A stretch of DNA of 64,000 nucleotides from Sedimenticola sp. GTDB taxonomy: Bacteria > Pseudomonadota > Gammaproteobacteria > Chromatiales > Chromatiaceae. The notes below the pieces were generated by a model. That model was not told where the DNA came from and searched no databases. It worked only from the letters and a program-made list of their open reading frames with translations. Positions 34,731 to 44,121 of this stretch are shown here, one piece after another (within the stretch, counting starts at the first letter, position 1; every line of letters begins with the position of its first letter). The stretch covers positions 18,087 through 82,086 of the forward strand of contig JALSQZ010000058.1 of assembly GCA_026985055.1 (NCBI GenBank), given 5' to 3'. A program made the translations under genes and the position numbers.

Positions 34731-35729
34731 TCAGCCGCTCATCAGCACCAGCTTGCCCAGGGTGTGCCCTTCTTCGATGAGGCGGTGTGCCATGGCGGCT
34801 TCTTCCAGTTGGAACATGCGGCTCACCTCTACCCGCAGTTTTCCCTCACTCATCCATTCCCCCCCAAGGCGCAGAATCTCGCCCTGATGAGCGAGTGCTT
34901 CCTTGAGATTTTTCAGGGCGGGAGTGAGCATCAGGGTAAAGGCGATGCTCAGGTTGCGGTTGCGCGCTTCCGAGGTGAGCAGTCCCTGGCCGGGATCGAG
35001 TATGGTAACAATGGATCCGTACTCCCGGATCAGGGGCAGGGATTGGCGAAACACCTCCGGTCCCACGGTATCGAATACCAGATCGACCCCCTCGCCGTCG
35101 GTGGCTTCCTTTACGATGGATTCCAGATCGTCTGTCCGGTAGTCGATAACTGTATCGGCGCCCAGTTCCCGGACGAACGCGGCTTTTTCCGCTGAGCTGA
35201 CGGTGGTGAGTACCCGGGCTCCGCGGATTTTCGCCAGTTGTACGGCGATATGACCCACGCCACCCGCGCCCGCATGAATCAGAACTGTTTGTCCTTCTTC
35301 CAGGCGTCCACGGTCATACAGCGCTTCCCAGGCAGTAATCAGCGCCAGTGGCGCGGCGCCGGCTTCCGGGAAGTTGATGCGTGCCGGCATGAATTCCGCC
35401 CGGTTTTCCTCCAGTACGGTGAATTGCGCATAGTTGCCCTGTTCCCGCCCCAGGCCACCGTGGCAGAACCAGACCTTGTCGCCGGGCTGGAAGCGTGTGA
35501 CTTCCTCGCCGATAGCGACCACTTCTCCGGCGCCATCACAGCCCAGGATTGCCGGAGGCCGGGCATCGTGGAACAGCCCCCGGGCGCGCAGCTTGGTATC
35601 GATGGGGTTGATGCCAGCGGTGTGCAGACGCACCTTGATTTGGCTGGAGGCGGTGATTTCCGGCTCAGGCAGTTCCTGAAGCTGGAGTACCTCCGGCCCC
35701 CCAATGTCGGTCATGACAACGGCTTTCAT
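34731..35729 (-). CDS. Zinc-free MDR oxidoreductase (quinone-oxidoreductase-like)
   Basis: A 332-residue NADPH-dependent medium-chain dehydrogenase/reductase. The N domain (MKAVVMTDIGGPEVLQLQELP, GINPIDTKLRARG, ILGCDGAGEVVAIGEEVTRFQPGDKVW) is followed by the Rossmann fold with AGAGGVGHIAVQLAKIRGARVLTTVS and DTVIDYRTDDL. The catalytic and structural zinc cysteines of alcohol dehydrogenases are absent, so a quinone- or enone-reductase activity is more likely. Convergent with the MBOAT pair; divergent from the glycosylase, with 43 bases between starts. Confidence 0.88.
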   Translation of the reverse strand: MKAVVMTDIGGPEVLQLQELPEPEITASSQIKVRLHTAGINPIDTKLRARGLFHDARPPAILGCDGAGEVVAIGEEVTRFQPGDKVWFCHGGLGREQGNYAQFTVLEENRAEFMPARINFPEAGAAPLALITAWEALYDRGRLEEGQTVLIHAGAGGVGHIAVQLAKIRGARVLTTVSSAEKAAFVRELGADTVIDYRTDDLESIVKEATDGEGVDLVFDTVGPEVFRQSLPLIREYGSIVTILDPGQGLLTSEARNRNLSIAFTLMLTPALKNLKEALAHQGEILRLGGEWMSEGKLRVEVSRMFQLEEAAMAHRLIEEGHTLGKLVLMSG

Positions 35730-35772
35730 GATCTCTCCTGTTGCGAATTCCGATTTCTGCTATCTTCCCCGG

Positions 35773-36405
35773 ATGAATGCTTCCATGCAAGCCATAGTTG
35801 ATTTGCAATCCCGCCTCAGGGCTTGCCGTCAGTGCCCACGAATGATCCCTCCCGTGGTCGTGGGCAAGCCCTTGCTGTCGCCGGTGCTGGCCATTGGCCA
35901 GGCGCCGGGCGAGCGGGAAGGACCGGCGGGAAAACCCTTTGCCTGGACGGCGGGCAAGACCCTGTTCAAGTGGTTTGAAACCCTGGGCGTGGACGAACAC
36001 AGGTATCGGTCTCATGTCTATATGGCAGCTATATGCCGCTGTTTCCCCGGCAAGAATCCCAAGGGCGGCGATCGTGTGCCGAGCCGGGAAGAGATTGCCG
36101 CCTGTTCGGTCTGGCTGGAACAGGAGTTCGCTGTTCTCAGGCCTCGTCTGGTGATTCCCATTGGCAAGCTGGCCATTGGCCGGATCATGCCTGTGGACAA
36201 GCTTGCGGAAGTCATAGGCCGACAGTTTGAAATGACCCTTTGGGGAAAACAGGTAAGCGTGATACCCTTGCCACACCCTTCCGGGGCATCCACCTGGCAT
36301 CGTACCGAGCCAGGCATCGGACTGTTGCGTCAGGCGTTGTCCCTTGTTGGAGAACATCCGGCCTGGAAGGAAGCCTTTTCTCCCAACCGAGTGAAACTGG
36401 AATGA
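35773..36405 (+). CDS. Uracil-DNA glycosylase family protein with probable 4Fe-4S cluster
   Basis: A 210-residue member of the family-4-like uracil-DNA glycosylases. LRACRQCPRM gives a C-x2-C pair (Cys18, Cys21). Motif 1 is GQAPGEREGPAGKPFAWTAGK and the C-terminal motif is PLPHPSGAST, both in the order of the fold. Further cysteines (ICRC and AAC) can complete an iron-sulfur site. GQAPGEREG departs from the usual GEAPG--ED and the water-activating acid is not obvious, so activity on uracil is not certain. The ATG at 35773 matches where homology begins. Its stop overlaps the following gene (ATGA). Confidence 0.8.
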   Translation: MNASMQAIVDLQSRLRACRQCPRMIPPVVVGKPLLSPVLAIGQAPGEREGPAGKPFAWTAGKTLFKWFETLGVDEHRYRSHVYMAAICRCFPGKNPKGGDRVPSREEIAACSVWLEQEFAVLRPRLVIPIGKLAIGRIMPVDKLAEVIGRQFEMTLWGKQVSVIPLPHPSGASTWHRTEPGIGLLRQALSLVGEHPAWKEAFSPNRVKLE

Positions 36406-36980
36406 ATGTGGAACAGGAGCTGCGGGAGCGCAGCGGCGGGCGCTGTGAACTTTGTGGCAGTGAACAACAACTGAGCGCCTATGAGGTGCCGCCGGACAGT
36501 GATGGCAGCGCCGATCAAAGCGTGTTGCTTTGCGATGTGTGCCGAACCCAGATCGAAAACCCCGATGCTGTTGAGCCAAATCACTGGCGCTGCCTGAATG
36601 GCAGCATGTGGAGCCAGCAGCCGGCGGTACAGGTCATGGCCTGGCGCATGCTCAATCAATTGCGCGAGGAAGGCTGGCCCCAGGATTTGCTGGATATGCT
36701 TTATCTGGATGACCCGACTCTCGCCTGGGCGCAATCTGCCGAAATGGGGCCGCAAGAGGAAGAGATGATTCATCTGGACGCCCATGGCGCGCGTCTGGAA
36801 GGGGGTGACACGGTAGTGTTGATCAAGGATCTCAATGTCAAGGGCGCCAATTTTACCGCCAAGCGGGGCACGGCGGTACGCAATATATCCCTGGTTCGGG
36901 ATGACCCGGAGCAGATCGAAGGCCGGGTCAATGGCCAGCAGATCGTTATTCTGACCCGCTATGTGAAGAAGTCAGGCTGA
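36402..36980 (+). CDS. PhnA/YjdM-like zinc-ribbon protein
   Basis: A 192-residue cytoplasmic protein with two parts. An N-terminal zinc-ribbon (ERSGGRCELCGSEQQLS ... LLCDVCRTQIEN, about residues 7-50) gives four Cys ligands. A C-terminal beta domain (HGARLEGGDTVVLIKDLNVKGANFTAKRGTAVRNISLV...GQQIVILTRYVKK, about 126-190) is the PhnA domain. Despite the historical name, E. coli YjdM does not break phosphonates, and no phosphonate genes are near. It is translationally coupled to the glycosylase-family gene; a nucleic-acid-related role would be guesswork. Confidence 0.88.
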   Translation: MNVEQELRERSGGRCELCGSEQQLSAYEVPPDSDGSADQSVLLCDVCRTQIENPDAVEPNHWRCLNGSMWSQQPAVQVMAWRMLNQLREEGWPQDLLDMLYLDDPTLAWAQSAEMGPQEEEMIHLDAHGARLEGGDTVVLIKDLNVKGANFTAKRGTAVRNISLVRDDPEQIEGRVNGQQIVILTRYVKKSG

Positions 36981-36994
36981 CGGGCGTCGGGGAG

Positions 36995-37366
36995 TCAGGC
37001 GGCGCGGGTAGCGCAGAACCTGGCCCCCAGCAGCCGGGAAACTAGCAGCCAGGCGAGAATGCCGGCGGCGTCGGCGATCATGTCGGCTACGGAAAAGAAA
37101 CGGCCAGGTACGAAATACTGGGCGCATTCCAGGGCGATTCCATAGGCGATCAGGGGCAATCCATGCTGCCAGTTGAAGGTACGCGATGGCCAGCCGGCAT
37201 GGGTCAGGGCGGCCAGCAGCAGAAACACCAGGGCATGCCCCAGCTTGTCGTTGATGTTTTCCTGGATTGCCTCCGGCAATGGCGTCAACGCCATGTAGGT
37301 GACAAGCAAAAGAGCCAGACCGAGAAACAGTCTGGCTCCCATCTGGTTGCAGCGGCAGTGGCTCAC
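36995..37366 (-). CDS. VanZ-like small membrane protein
   Basis: A 123-residue protein with about four membrane helices: LFLGLALLLVTYMALTPL, LGHALVFLLLAALTHAGW, GLPLIAYGIALECAQYF and ADMIADAAGILAWLLVSRLLG. NDKLGHALVFLLL and GIALECAQYFVPGRFFSVADMIADAAG are VanZ-family motifs. The GTG at 37366 overlaps the purD stop as GTGA; an ATG at 37342 is an alternative. VanZ homologues outside teicoplanin resistance have no assigned role. It is the last gene of the prmA-to-purD operon and converges on the PhnA-like gene. Confidence 0.82.
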   Translation of the reverse strand: MSHCRCNQMGARLFLGLALLLVTYMALTPLPEAIQENINDKLGHALVFLLLAALTHAGWPSRTFNWQHGLPLIAYGIALECAQYFVPGRFFSVADMIADAAGILAWLLVSRLLGARFCATRAA

Positions 37367-38664
37367 TTGTCCTTGTTTTCCTTCTGTTCACGGGCTACCG
37401 CCCGATAGCCGATATCCTTGCGGTACTGCATGTTGTTCCAGTGAATCTGTTCCGCCAAAGCGTAGGCCTTGTGCTGGGCTTCGGTAACGTTGTCGCCCAG
37501 GGCGGTGACACACAGCACCCGGCCACCGGCGGTTACGATCCGGTCGTCCTGCAGCGCAGTACCTGCATGGAATACCTTGGTGTCGGGAGCGTCCTGTTCC
37601 GGCAGGCCTTCGATGACATCGCCGGTTTCATAGCTGCCAGGGTAGCCGCCAGCGGCGAGCACCACGCCCAGCGCGGCGCGACTGTCCCATTCGGCCTTTT
37701 CCTCGTCCAGCTTTTGGTCCAGCGCGGCCAGGCAGTGGGCGACCAGGTCGGACTGCATGCGCAGCATGATGGGCTGGGTCTCGGGATCGCCGAAACGGCA
37801 GTTGAATTCCATCACCTTGGGGTTGCCTTCGGTGTCTATCATCACGCCGGCATAGAGAAAGCCGGTGTAGGGCGTGCCTTCCGCGGCCATGCCGGCGATG
37901 GTGGGGCCGATGATCTGTCCAAGGATTTTCTTGTGGATGTCCTCATTTACCACCGGGGCGGGGGAATAGGCGCCCATGCCGCCGGTATTCGGGCCGGTGT
38001 CGCCATCCAGGGCCGCCTTGTGATCCTGGGAGGAGGCCATGCTGAGCACGTTCTTGCCGTCCGCCATGACGATGAAGCTGGCTTCCTCGCCATTGAGAAA
38101 CTCTTCGATGACCACCTTGTGTCCGGCTTCGCCAAAGGCATTGCCCGAGAGCATGTCCCGCACCGTGTCTTCGGCGGTCTTCATGTCATGCGCCAGGATT
38201 ACTCCCTTGCCCGCGGCCAGACCGTCGGCCTTGATGACGATGGGCGCGCCCATCTTGTACAGATACTCCAGCGCTTCGTCCACATCACTGAAAGTGCCGT
38301 AGGCCGCGGTAGGGATTTCATGGCGTTCCATGAAGTCCTTGGCGAAAGCCTTGGAGCCTTCCAGGCGGGCTACCCGCTTGCTGGGGCCAAAACACTTGAG
38401 GCCGGCGGCGGTGAATATGTCCACGATGCCGGCCACCAGGGGTTGTTCCGGCCCAACGATGGTCAGGCCGATGTCGTTCTGCAGTGCGAAGTTGCGCAGG
38501 GCTTTGGGATCGTCGGCCGCGATATCCACGTTTTCCAGCTTTTCTTCCCGTGCCGTGCCCGCATTGCCGGGAGCCACATAAACCTTTTCCGCCAGGGGGG
38601 ATTGCGCGGCTTTCCACGCCAGTGCGTGCTCCCGACCCCCGCCGCCCACGATGAGAATGTTCAT
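37363..38664 (-). CDS. purD: Phosphoribosylamine-glycine ligase (GAR synthetase)
   Basis: Second step of purine synthesis. The 433-residue ATP-grasp enzyme begins [18 protein letters not shown] and shows [95 protein letters not shown] and [16 protein letters not shown]. The ATG at 38664 is set by the GGGGREHA motif. It lies 13 bases after purH, the standard purH-purD pair, and overlaps the VanZ-like gene. Confidence 0.97.
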   Translation of the reverse strand: MNILIVGGGGREHALAWKAAQSPLAEKVYVAPGNAGTAREEKLENVDIAADDPKALRNFALQNDIGLTIVGPEQPLVAGIVDIFTAAGLKCFGPSKRVARLEGSKAFAKDFMERHEIPTAAYGTFSDVDEALEYLYKMGAPIVIKADGLAAGKGVILAHDMKTAEDTVRDMLSGNAFGEAGHKVVIEEFLNGEEASFIVMADGKNVLSMASSQDHKAALDGDTGPNTGGMGAYSPAPVVNEDIHKKILGQIIGPTIAGMAAEGTPYTGFLYAGVMIDTEGNPKVMEFNCRFGDPETQPIMLRMQSDLVAHCLAALDQKLDEEKAEWDSRAALGVVLAAGGYPGSYETGDVIEGLPEQDAPDTKVFHAGTALQDDRIVTAGGRVLCVTALGDNVTEAQHKAYALAEQIHWNNMQYRKDIGYRAVAREQKENKDK

Positions 38665-38677
38665 GCTGTCTGCCTCC

Positions 38678-40240
38678 TCAGTGCCTGAAATGGCGCATGC
38701 CGGTAAAGACCATGGCCATGCCGTGTTCATTGGCTGCGGCGATGACCTCTTCGTCGCGCATGGAGCCACCGGGCTGGATTACGGCGACAATGCCGGCCTG
38801 GGCGGCATTGTCGATGCCATCGCGAAAAGGAAAGAAAGCATCCGAAGCCATTACCGAACCCGGTACTTCCAGTCCTGCGTGCTCGGCCTTGATGCCGGCG
38901 ATGCGAGCGGAATTGACCCGGCTCATCTGCCCGGCCCCCACGCCTATGGTCATGTTGTTCTTACCATAGACGATGGCGTTGGATTTTACGAATTTTGCCA
39001 CCCGCCAGCTGAACAGCAGATCGGCCATTTCCTGCTCGCTGGGCTGGCGCTGGGTAACCACCTTCAGTTCGCCGTACAGGGAAAGATCCGCATCCTGTAC
39101 CAGTAGTCCGCCATTTACCCGTTTGAAATCAAGACGTTGCGCCGGAGTTTCGGGCCACTGGCCGCAGCTCAGCAGACGTACGTTCTTCTTTGCCGCAACT
39201 ACCCCGGCTGCTTCGGCGGACACTTCGGGAGCAATGATGACTTCCACGAACTGCCGGTCCACGATGGCCTGTGCGGTGGCCGCGTCCAGTTCGCGGTTGA
39301 AGGCAATGATGCCGCCAAAGGCGGATTCCGGGTCAGTGGCGTAGGCCTGCTCATAGGCGTCCAGCAGACTCGCGCCTATGGCCACCCCACAGGGGTTGGC
39401 GTGCTTGACGATGACGCAGGCCGGGCCTTCGCTGAACTGTTTCACGCATTCCAGGGCGGCGTCCGTATCGCCAATGTTGTTGTAGGAAAGCTCCTTGCCC
39501 TGAAGCTGCTGGGCAGTGGCGACGCAGGCTTCCTGAACATCGTCTTCGCGGAAAAAAGCGGCTTTCTGATGAGGGTTTTCGCCATAGCGCATGGTCTGCA
39601 CCTGACGGTATTGCAGGTTGATGGTGTTGGGAAAGTCCTGGCGTTCGCCATTGTCGCCGATGCTTCCCAGGTAGTTGGCGATGGCGCCATCATAACGGGC
39701 GGTGTGCTCGAAGGTTTTCACCGCCAGGCGGAAGCGCAAGCTGTCACTCAGGGCATTGCCATTGTTCTTCATCTCGGAAAGGATAAGGGCATAATCGGCG
39801 GGATCCACCACCACCGCGACGTCCTTGTGGTTCTTGGCCGCGGCGCGGATCATGGTGGGGCCGCCGATATCGATGTTCTCGATGGCCGTGGCCAGGTCGC
39901 AGTCCGGATTGGCAATGGTTTTTTCAAAGGGATAGAGGTTTACCGCCACCAGATCGATAGGGCCGATGCCATGTGTTTCCATGATGGCGTCATCCGTGCC
40001 CCGTCGGCCGAGTATGCCGCCATGAATCTTCGGATGCAGGGTTTTCACCCGGCCGTCCATCATTTCCGGAAAACCGGTGTAGTCGCTGACTTCGATAACC
40101 GGGACGCCATTGTCGGCCAGCAGCTTTGCGGTGCCGCCGGTGGAAAGTATCTCCACCCCGGCCTGGGTCAGGCCCTGGGCGAATTCCAGGATACCTTCTT
40201 TGTCGGATACGCTGAGGAGCGCGCGAGTGATTGCAGTCAT
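38678..40240 (-). CDS. purH: AICAR transformylase / IMP cyclohydrolase
   Basis: Last two steps of IMP synthesis, 520 residues. The N-terminal cyclohydrolase domain (about 1-195) has [57 protein letters not shown] and [11 protein letters not shown]. The C-terminal transformylase has [44 protein letters not shown] and, near the end, [19 protein letters not shown]. It follows fis by 54 bases; no purine riboswitch or PurR-like operator is evident there. Confidence 0.97.
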   Translation of the reverse strand: MTAITRALLSVSDKEGILEFAQGLTQAGVEILSTGGTAKLLADNGVPVIEVSDYTGFPEMMDGRVKTLHPKIHGGILGRRGTDDAIMETHGIGPIDLVAVNLYPFEKTIANPDCDLATAIENIDIGGPTMIRAAAKNHKDVAVVVDPADYALILSEMKNNGNALSDSLRFRLAVKTFEHTARYDGAIANYLGSIGDNGERQDFPNTINLQYRQVQTMRYGENPHQKAAFFREDDVQEACVATAQQLQGKELSYNNIGDTDAALECVKQFSEGPACVIVKHANPCGVAIGASLLDAYEQAYATDPESAFGGIIAFNRELDAATAQAIVDRQFVEVIIAPEVSAEAAGVVAAKKNVRLLSCGQWPETPAQRLDFKRVNGGLLVQDADLSLYGELKVVTQRQPSEQEMADLLFSWRVAKFVKSNAIVYGKNNMTIGVGAGQMSRVNSARIAGIKAEHAGLEVPGSVMASDAFFPFRDGIDNAAQAGIVAVIQPGGSMRDEEVIAAANEHGMAMVFTGMRHFRH

Positions 40241-40294
40241 GTCGGGAGTTCCTGAATGGGTTTTGAAACGGGGACAGTGGAAAAAGCGGATAAT

Positions 40295-40588
40295 TCAGTC
40301 GATATGGAAGCGGGCCAGCTTTTTGCGCAAGGTGCTGCGGCTGATGCCCAGCAGGATGGCGGCCTGGGTCTGGTTTCCGCCGGTATGTTCCATCACGGTT
40401 TGAAACAGGGGACGCTCCACTTCTTCCATGACCATCTGGTAGATGCCGCTCGCGGCGTGTCCATCCAGCTGGGCAAAATAGGCGTTCAGGGCATCCCGTA
40501 CACAATCCGCAAGCGAGTCCTCGCGGTGTTTCTTGCCCACCATCAGTGCATCGACCTTGCCACCATGGTCTTTGTCTTCGAAACTCAT
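40295..40588 (-). CDS. fis: Nucleoid-associated regulator Fis
   Basis: A 97-residue DNA-bending protein. The N-terminal beta-hairpin arm is followed by the dimerising helices (CVRDALNAYFAQLDG, IYQMVMEEVERPLFQTVMEHTGGNQTQAA) and the helix-turn-helix with ILLGISRSTLRKKLARF. The end ..RKKLARFHID matches Fis proteins outside the enterics. Place directly after dusB, with a four-base overlap, is the classical dusB-fis arrangement. Confidence 0.96.
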   Translation of the reverse strand: MSFEDKDHGGKVDALMVGKKHREDSLADCVRDALNAYFAQLDGHAASGIYQMVMEEVERPLFQTVMEHTGGNQTQAAILLGISRSTLRKKLARFHID

Positions 40589-41568
40589 GCTGCCTTTTCC
40601 CCCTTGCCCGGATCAACGAAATAGCGTTTGACCAGTTCCAGCTGGTCCCGGGTAGTTTCCATCTTGTTGATTTCCTGCCGAAATTCTGCGGCCCCCCGCA
40701 TCTGCCTGCTGTACCAGGCGATATGCTTGCGCGCAATGCGTACCCCGTGCCGGGCGCCGTAGAGATCGTACAAGGCGTCCAGATGTTCCATCAGCAGATT
40801 CCCGATCCACTGTGGTGATGGTGGCGAAAGCAGCTCACCATGCGCGAGGTAATGGGCAATCTGTCGAAAGATCCAGGGTCTGCCCTGTGCTGCGCGGCCT
40901 ATCATGATAGCGTCAGCGCCGGTAAATTTCAGCACCTGGCGCGCCTTTTTTTCATCCCGGATATCGCCATTGGCCACGATGGGAATGCTAACCGATTGTT
41001 TTACCAGACGAATGGTCTGATACTCGGCTTGTCCGGAGAATTTGCAGGCGCGGGTGCGACCGTGGATGCTGAGCATGCGTATGCCGCTTTGTTCGGCGAT
41101 ACGGGCGATATTCAGGGCATTCCGGCTGTCCCGATCCCAGCCGGTGCGTATCTTCAGCGTGACCGGCACGCTTACCGCGGCTACCACGGCTTCCAGGATT
41201 CTGCCCACCAGCAGCTCGTCCCGCAGCAGGGCGGAGCCGGCCGCCACCTTGCAGACTTTTTTGGCCGGGCAGCCCATGTTGATGTCGATGATGTCGGCGC
41301 CATGATCGACATTGATCTGCGCCGCGCGCGCCAGTTTTGCCGGATCGGTGCCGAGAATCTGCACCGCAATGGGCGGCGCCTCGCCCTCCCTGCGCATGCG
41401 GGTCTGGGTTTTGCGGCTGGCCCACAGACTGGTATCGGCGCTGATCATTTCGGAAAACGCCAGGCTTGCGCCGAAACGGCGGCACAGATTGCGAAACGGC
41501 AGATCCGTGATGCCAGCCATGGGCGCCAGCAGCAGATTGCCTTTCAAGGGGATGTTGCCAATCTTCAT
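40585..41568 (-). CDS. dusB: tRNA-dihydrouridine synthase B
   Basis: FMN enzyme reducing uridines in the tRNA D-loop, 327 residues. LLAPMAGITDLPFRNLCRRFGA, SEMISADTSLWASRKT, VQILGTDPAKLARAA and DINMGCPAKKVCKVAAGSALLRD (with the catalytic Cys) identify the Dus family. IPIVANGDIRD and AIMIGRAAQGRPWIF bind FMN phosphate. A TIM barrel (about 1-240) precedes the helical tRNA-binding domain. The pairing with fis supports DusB. It overlaps both neighbours by four bases. Confidence 0.97.
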   Translation of the reverse strand: MKIGNIPLKGNLLLAPMAGITDLPFRNLCRRFGASLAFSEMISADTSLWASRKTQTRMRREGEAPPIAVQILGTDPAKLARAAQINVDHGADIIDINMGCPAKKVCKVAAGSALLRDELLVGRILEAVVAAVSVPVTLKIRTGWDRDSRNALNIARIAEQSGIRMLSIHGRTRACKFSGQAEYQTIRLVKQSVSIPIVANGDIRDEKKARQVLKFTGADAIMIGRAAQGRPWIFRQIAHYLAHGELLSPPSPQWIGNLLMEHLDALYDLYGARHGVRIARKHIAWYSRQMRGAAEFRQEINKMETTRDQLELVKRYFVDPGKGEKAA

Positions 41569-42488
41569 GAGCCGGCGGGCAGCAGGTTCAGTTCAAAACC
41601 GGAAACGCCGATTTGCGGCGGGAGCAGCAGCAGATGCACTTCCAGGGTTTTTCCTGGCGCCAGAGATCGGTCCCCGGCAGGTGCTTCGGGTTGGTAGACA
41701 GAGGCGGGAAGGGTGCGTCTGGCCATGACCTTCTGGTTTGTGTCCAGCAGGCCCAGTTGCAGAGCGGGTGGTGGTTGTGGGTCAGAGCCATCATTGCGCA
41801 GCAGCAGATCCAGCCGATAGGCTCCCGGGTGAGCGGAATAGGGTTCGAACAGGCGGTCGAGAACGTGAAAATTCTGTGAAGCTTCGGCCGGGAAGGGCTG
41901 GCAGCCAAAATAGGGACAGATTTTTGCCGCCAGCTTCTGAATCTGCGGATTTTCCAGCAGCGGGTTTCTTTGCAGCCAGGCCAGTTGCGCGAGGATGCCC
42001 AGCCCCAGGAGAATGCTCAGGAAAATGGTGGCTGCCGAGGTTTTTCTTCGGTAGTCGGGGAGTTCCGGAGCGAAGGGTTCATGATCCGGCGGTTCGCCGC
42101 CTGCATCCGGTGCATCCGGGGCGTCCTGGTGTTCGTCCAGGAGAAGCGTATCAGGCCGGGTAATCTCATCCAGGGGCTGGGTGTCGGGAAGGAGACTTTC
42201 CTGATCCTCCTGAAATTCCGCCTCGGGGAGAAAATCCGGGCCGGAAAATTCATCCCCGAGCTTGTCGTTTCGATGCTTTTCCAGACTACGTTCCAGATCT
42301 TCCAGCAGCTCGCGCATTTCTGCATCATTCGCGCGAGTGTTTTCTGTCTTGCCAGTGTCCACGGGGTTACCCTTGGCTGCACTGAAGATATTGTGGCATT
42401 CGCTGCATACCACCTTGTGTCCGGCTTCCTTGAGAGTGCTGGAGGGGATGTTGTAGATGACCTGGCAGTGGGGACAGCGAATCTTCAT
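41565..42488 (-). CDS. Zinc-ribbon / DUF3426 single-pass membrane protein
   Basis: A 307-residue protein. The N-terminal MJ0042-type zinc finger (IRCPHCQVIYNIP ... VVCSECHNIFS, about 3-38) is followed by a long acidic linker (about 45-155), one membrane helix (AATIFLSILLGLGILAQLAWL, about 163-183) and a C-terminal DUF3426 domain (about 185-305). It is a frequent but uncharacterised gene between prmA and dusB in gammaproteobacteria. The zinc finger faces the cytoplasm. Overlaps with prmA and dusB indicate tight co-translation. Confidence 0.88.
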   Translation of the reverse strand: MKIRCPHCQVIYNIPSSTLKEAGHKVVCSECHNIFSAAKGNPVDTGKTENTRANDAEMRELLEDLERSLEKHRNDKLGDEFSGPDFLPEAEFQEDQESLLPDTQPLDEITRPDTLLLDEHQDAPDAPDAGGEPPDHEPFAPELPDYRRKTSAATIFLSILLGLGILAQLAWLQRNPLLENPQIQKLAAKICPYFGCQPFPAEASQNFHVLDRLFEPYSAHPGAYRLDLLLRNDGSDPQPPPALQLGLLDTNQKVMARRTLPASVYQPEAPAGDRSLAPGKTLEVHLLLLPPQIGVSGFELNLLPAGS

Positions 42489-43363
42489 GCACGTAACCCC
42501 TGAAGGCGTACCCAGCCTTCCAGGACGGCCGGAGGCTCAAAACCGATATCGGGCGCATAGGCCTGGATCACCTGATCCGCCTGATCCTGAAGAACGCCCG
42601 ACAGCAGCAGCTGCCCCCCGGGAGATACCAGGGAGCGGATCAGGGCGGACAGATCGATGAGGACATTGGCCAGAATGTTCGCCAGGACCACATCCGTTTC
42701 CTGTGGATGAAATTCATCTGCGGCAAGGGTGGTCAGGCGCTCGCTCACCCCATTGCGCCTTGCGTTGCTGCGGGTGGCGACCAGCGCCTGGGGATCGTGA
42801 TCCACGGCGATGGCCTGGCGCGCGCCGCGTTTCAGGGCGGCGATGGCGAGGATGCCGGAACCGCAACCAAAATCGATGACGCTCTTGTCTTGCAGGTCTG
42901 TGCCGTCTATCCATTCCAGACAGAGGGCCGTGGTCGGATGGGTGCCGGTGCCAAAGGCCAGTCCGGGATCGAGATGAATGATCGTGGCATCCGGCTGATC
43001 GATTTCGCGCCCGGTGGGGCAGATCCACAGCTTGCGACCGAAACGCATGGGCTGGAAATGGTCCAGCCAGGCTCTTTCCCAGGCCTGGTCTTCGAGTATT
43101 TCCAGGCTGAGATTGCGGCTGTTCTCCAGATTCAGCGCCGCGTCGATACGGGCGCGCAGGTGATCTGCGTCAGTAGCGCCCTCAAACAGGCCTGTGACCC
43201 GTGTATCCCGCCACAAGGGCATGGCGCCAGGGGGTGGCTCGAGCATGGGTTCATCCCGGGCGTCCTCCAGGGTGATGGACAGGGCGCCCAGTTGTTCGAA
43301 CAGCAGTTCAACCAGGGGCGCCCGGGATTTTTCCACTTCTAGATGTGCTTGCAGCCAGGGCAT
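42485..43363 (-). CDS. prmA: Ribosomal protein L11 methyltransferase
   Basis: Trimethylates ribosomal protein L11 using S-adenosylmethionine. The 292-residue protein has a small N-terminal L11-binding domain (MPWLQAHLEVEKSRAPLVELLFEQLGA) and a Rossmann methyltransferase domain with HLDPGLAFGTGTHPTTALCLEW, VIDFGCGSGILAIAALKRGA and VVLANILANVLIDL. The ATG at 43363 is chosen from the family start; an upstream in-frame start at 43432 has no support. First gene of the operon leading to purD, 111 bases after the trxA stop. Confidence 0.96.
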   Translation of the reverse strand: MPWLQAHLEVEKSRAPLVELLFEQLGALSITLEDARDEPMLEPPPGAMPLWRDTRVTGLFEGATDADHLRARIDAALNLENSRNLSLEILEDQAWERAWLDHFQPMRFGRKLWICPTGREIDQPDATIIHLDPGLAFGTGTHPTTALCLEWIDGTDLQDKSVIDFGCGSGILAIAALKRGARQAIAVDHDPQALVATRSNARRNGVSERLTTLAADEFHPQETDVVLANILANVLIDLSALIRSLVSPGGQLLLSGVLQDQADQVIQAYAPDIGFEPPAVLEGWVRLQGLRA

Positions 43364-43474
43364 GTCGGGTAATGTCCTTTGTCTTTGCCGGGAGACCACC
43401 CGGGTTTGCCCGCGGTGGTCATGATCGGGCATTCTACCGGTAAATGAGAGTGCCGACCGTGAATTGTGTCCACC

Positions 43475-43834
43475 TCAGCCGGGCAGATGCTGCTCCAGCC
43501 AGTCCCGAATCCAGTGGCTGGCGCGGTTGCCGGCGAAACGCGCCACTTCCTTTCCGTCAACGAACAGCATGATCGTGGGAAAACCCCGCAGTTTGTACTG
43601 GCCGGCCAGTTTCATGTTCTCGCCTTCGTCCACTTCCACCTTTACCAACTCGACCCGGTCTGCCATTTCGTCCATGACCCGCTGCAGATGGGGGGCGATG
43701 GCATGGCAGGGGGCGCACCAGTCCGCCCAGAAATCGACCAGCACCGGTTGCCTTGCGGAAGCATCGAGAACGATTTGCGCAAAATCATGCAGATCCGCGG
43801 TTTGGGTGGCTGTGGTTTTTGGTAGTTTGTTCAT
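43475..43834 (-). CDS. Thioredoxin-like protein with CAPC active site
   Basis: A 119-residue cytoplasmic thioredoxin-fold protein with an N-terminal extension of about 15 residues compared with TrxA. The active site reads FWADWCAPCHAIAPHL (Cys40, Cys43); CAPC differs from the canonical CGPC and His follows instead of Lys. The cis-proline is in FPTIMLFVDG (Pro about 87). Other fold markers, VELVKVEVDEGENMKLAGQYKLRGFPT, are conserved, so it is probably an active disulfide reductase of the TrxA/TrxC kind. It may be expressed alone or lead the prmA operon. Nothing recognisable lies in the 287-base gap between it and hemC. Confidence 0.85.
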   Translation of the reverse strand: MNKLPKTTATQTADLHDFAQIVLDASARQPVLVDFWADWCAPCHAIAPHLQRVMDEMADRVELVKVEVDEGENMKLAGQYKLRGFPTIMLFVDGKEVARFAGNRASHWIRDWLEQHLPG

Positions 43835-44121
43835 GCTGTCTTGTCATGTATTCGGGTAGCCTGGCGCTGTTCCGACAGAGTCCCGGGTGAATCGAAAAAA
43901 CAGGATTTCCGATGATCTCTTCCGGTGCAGCCCCTCATCCGATGGGTTCGCGAAATGATCGGATGGTAACCTGATCGCTCTGTCCTTCCAAGACTTGTGT
44001 TCGTCCAGGCCGGCATATGCCGCGCGTCGTCGCCAGGAAGCGGAAAATTTTACGCGCTTCTGTATGGCGCATGGGTTTTTTGGCATACTGGGCTCCCTTT
44101 TTGTTACCAATACCGTGATTC

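Noticed and set aside
34731..35729. Zinc alcohol dehydrogenase
   Set aside because: The MDR protein lacks the catalytic and structural zinc cysteines, so a zinc enzyme was not called.
43844..44110. Open frame in the trxA-hemC gap
   Set aside because: No ribosome-binding site, basic low-complexity translation and no family; the gap appears to be non-coding promoter DNA.
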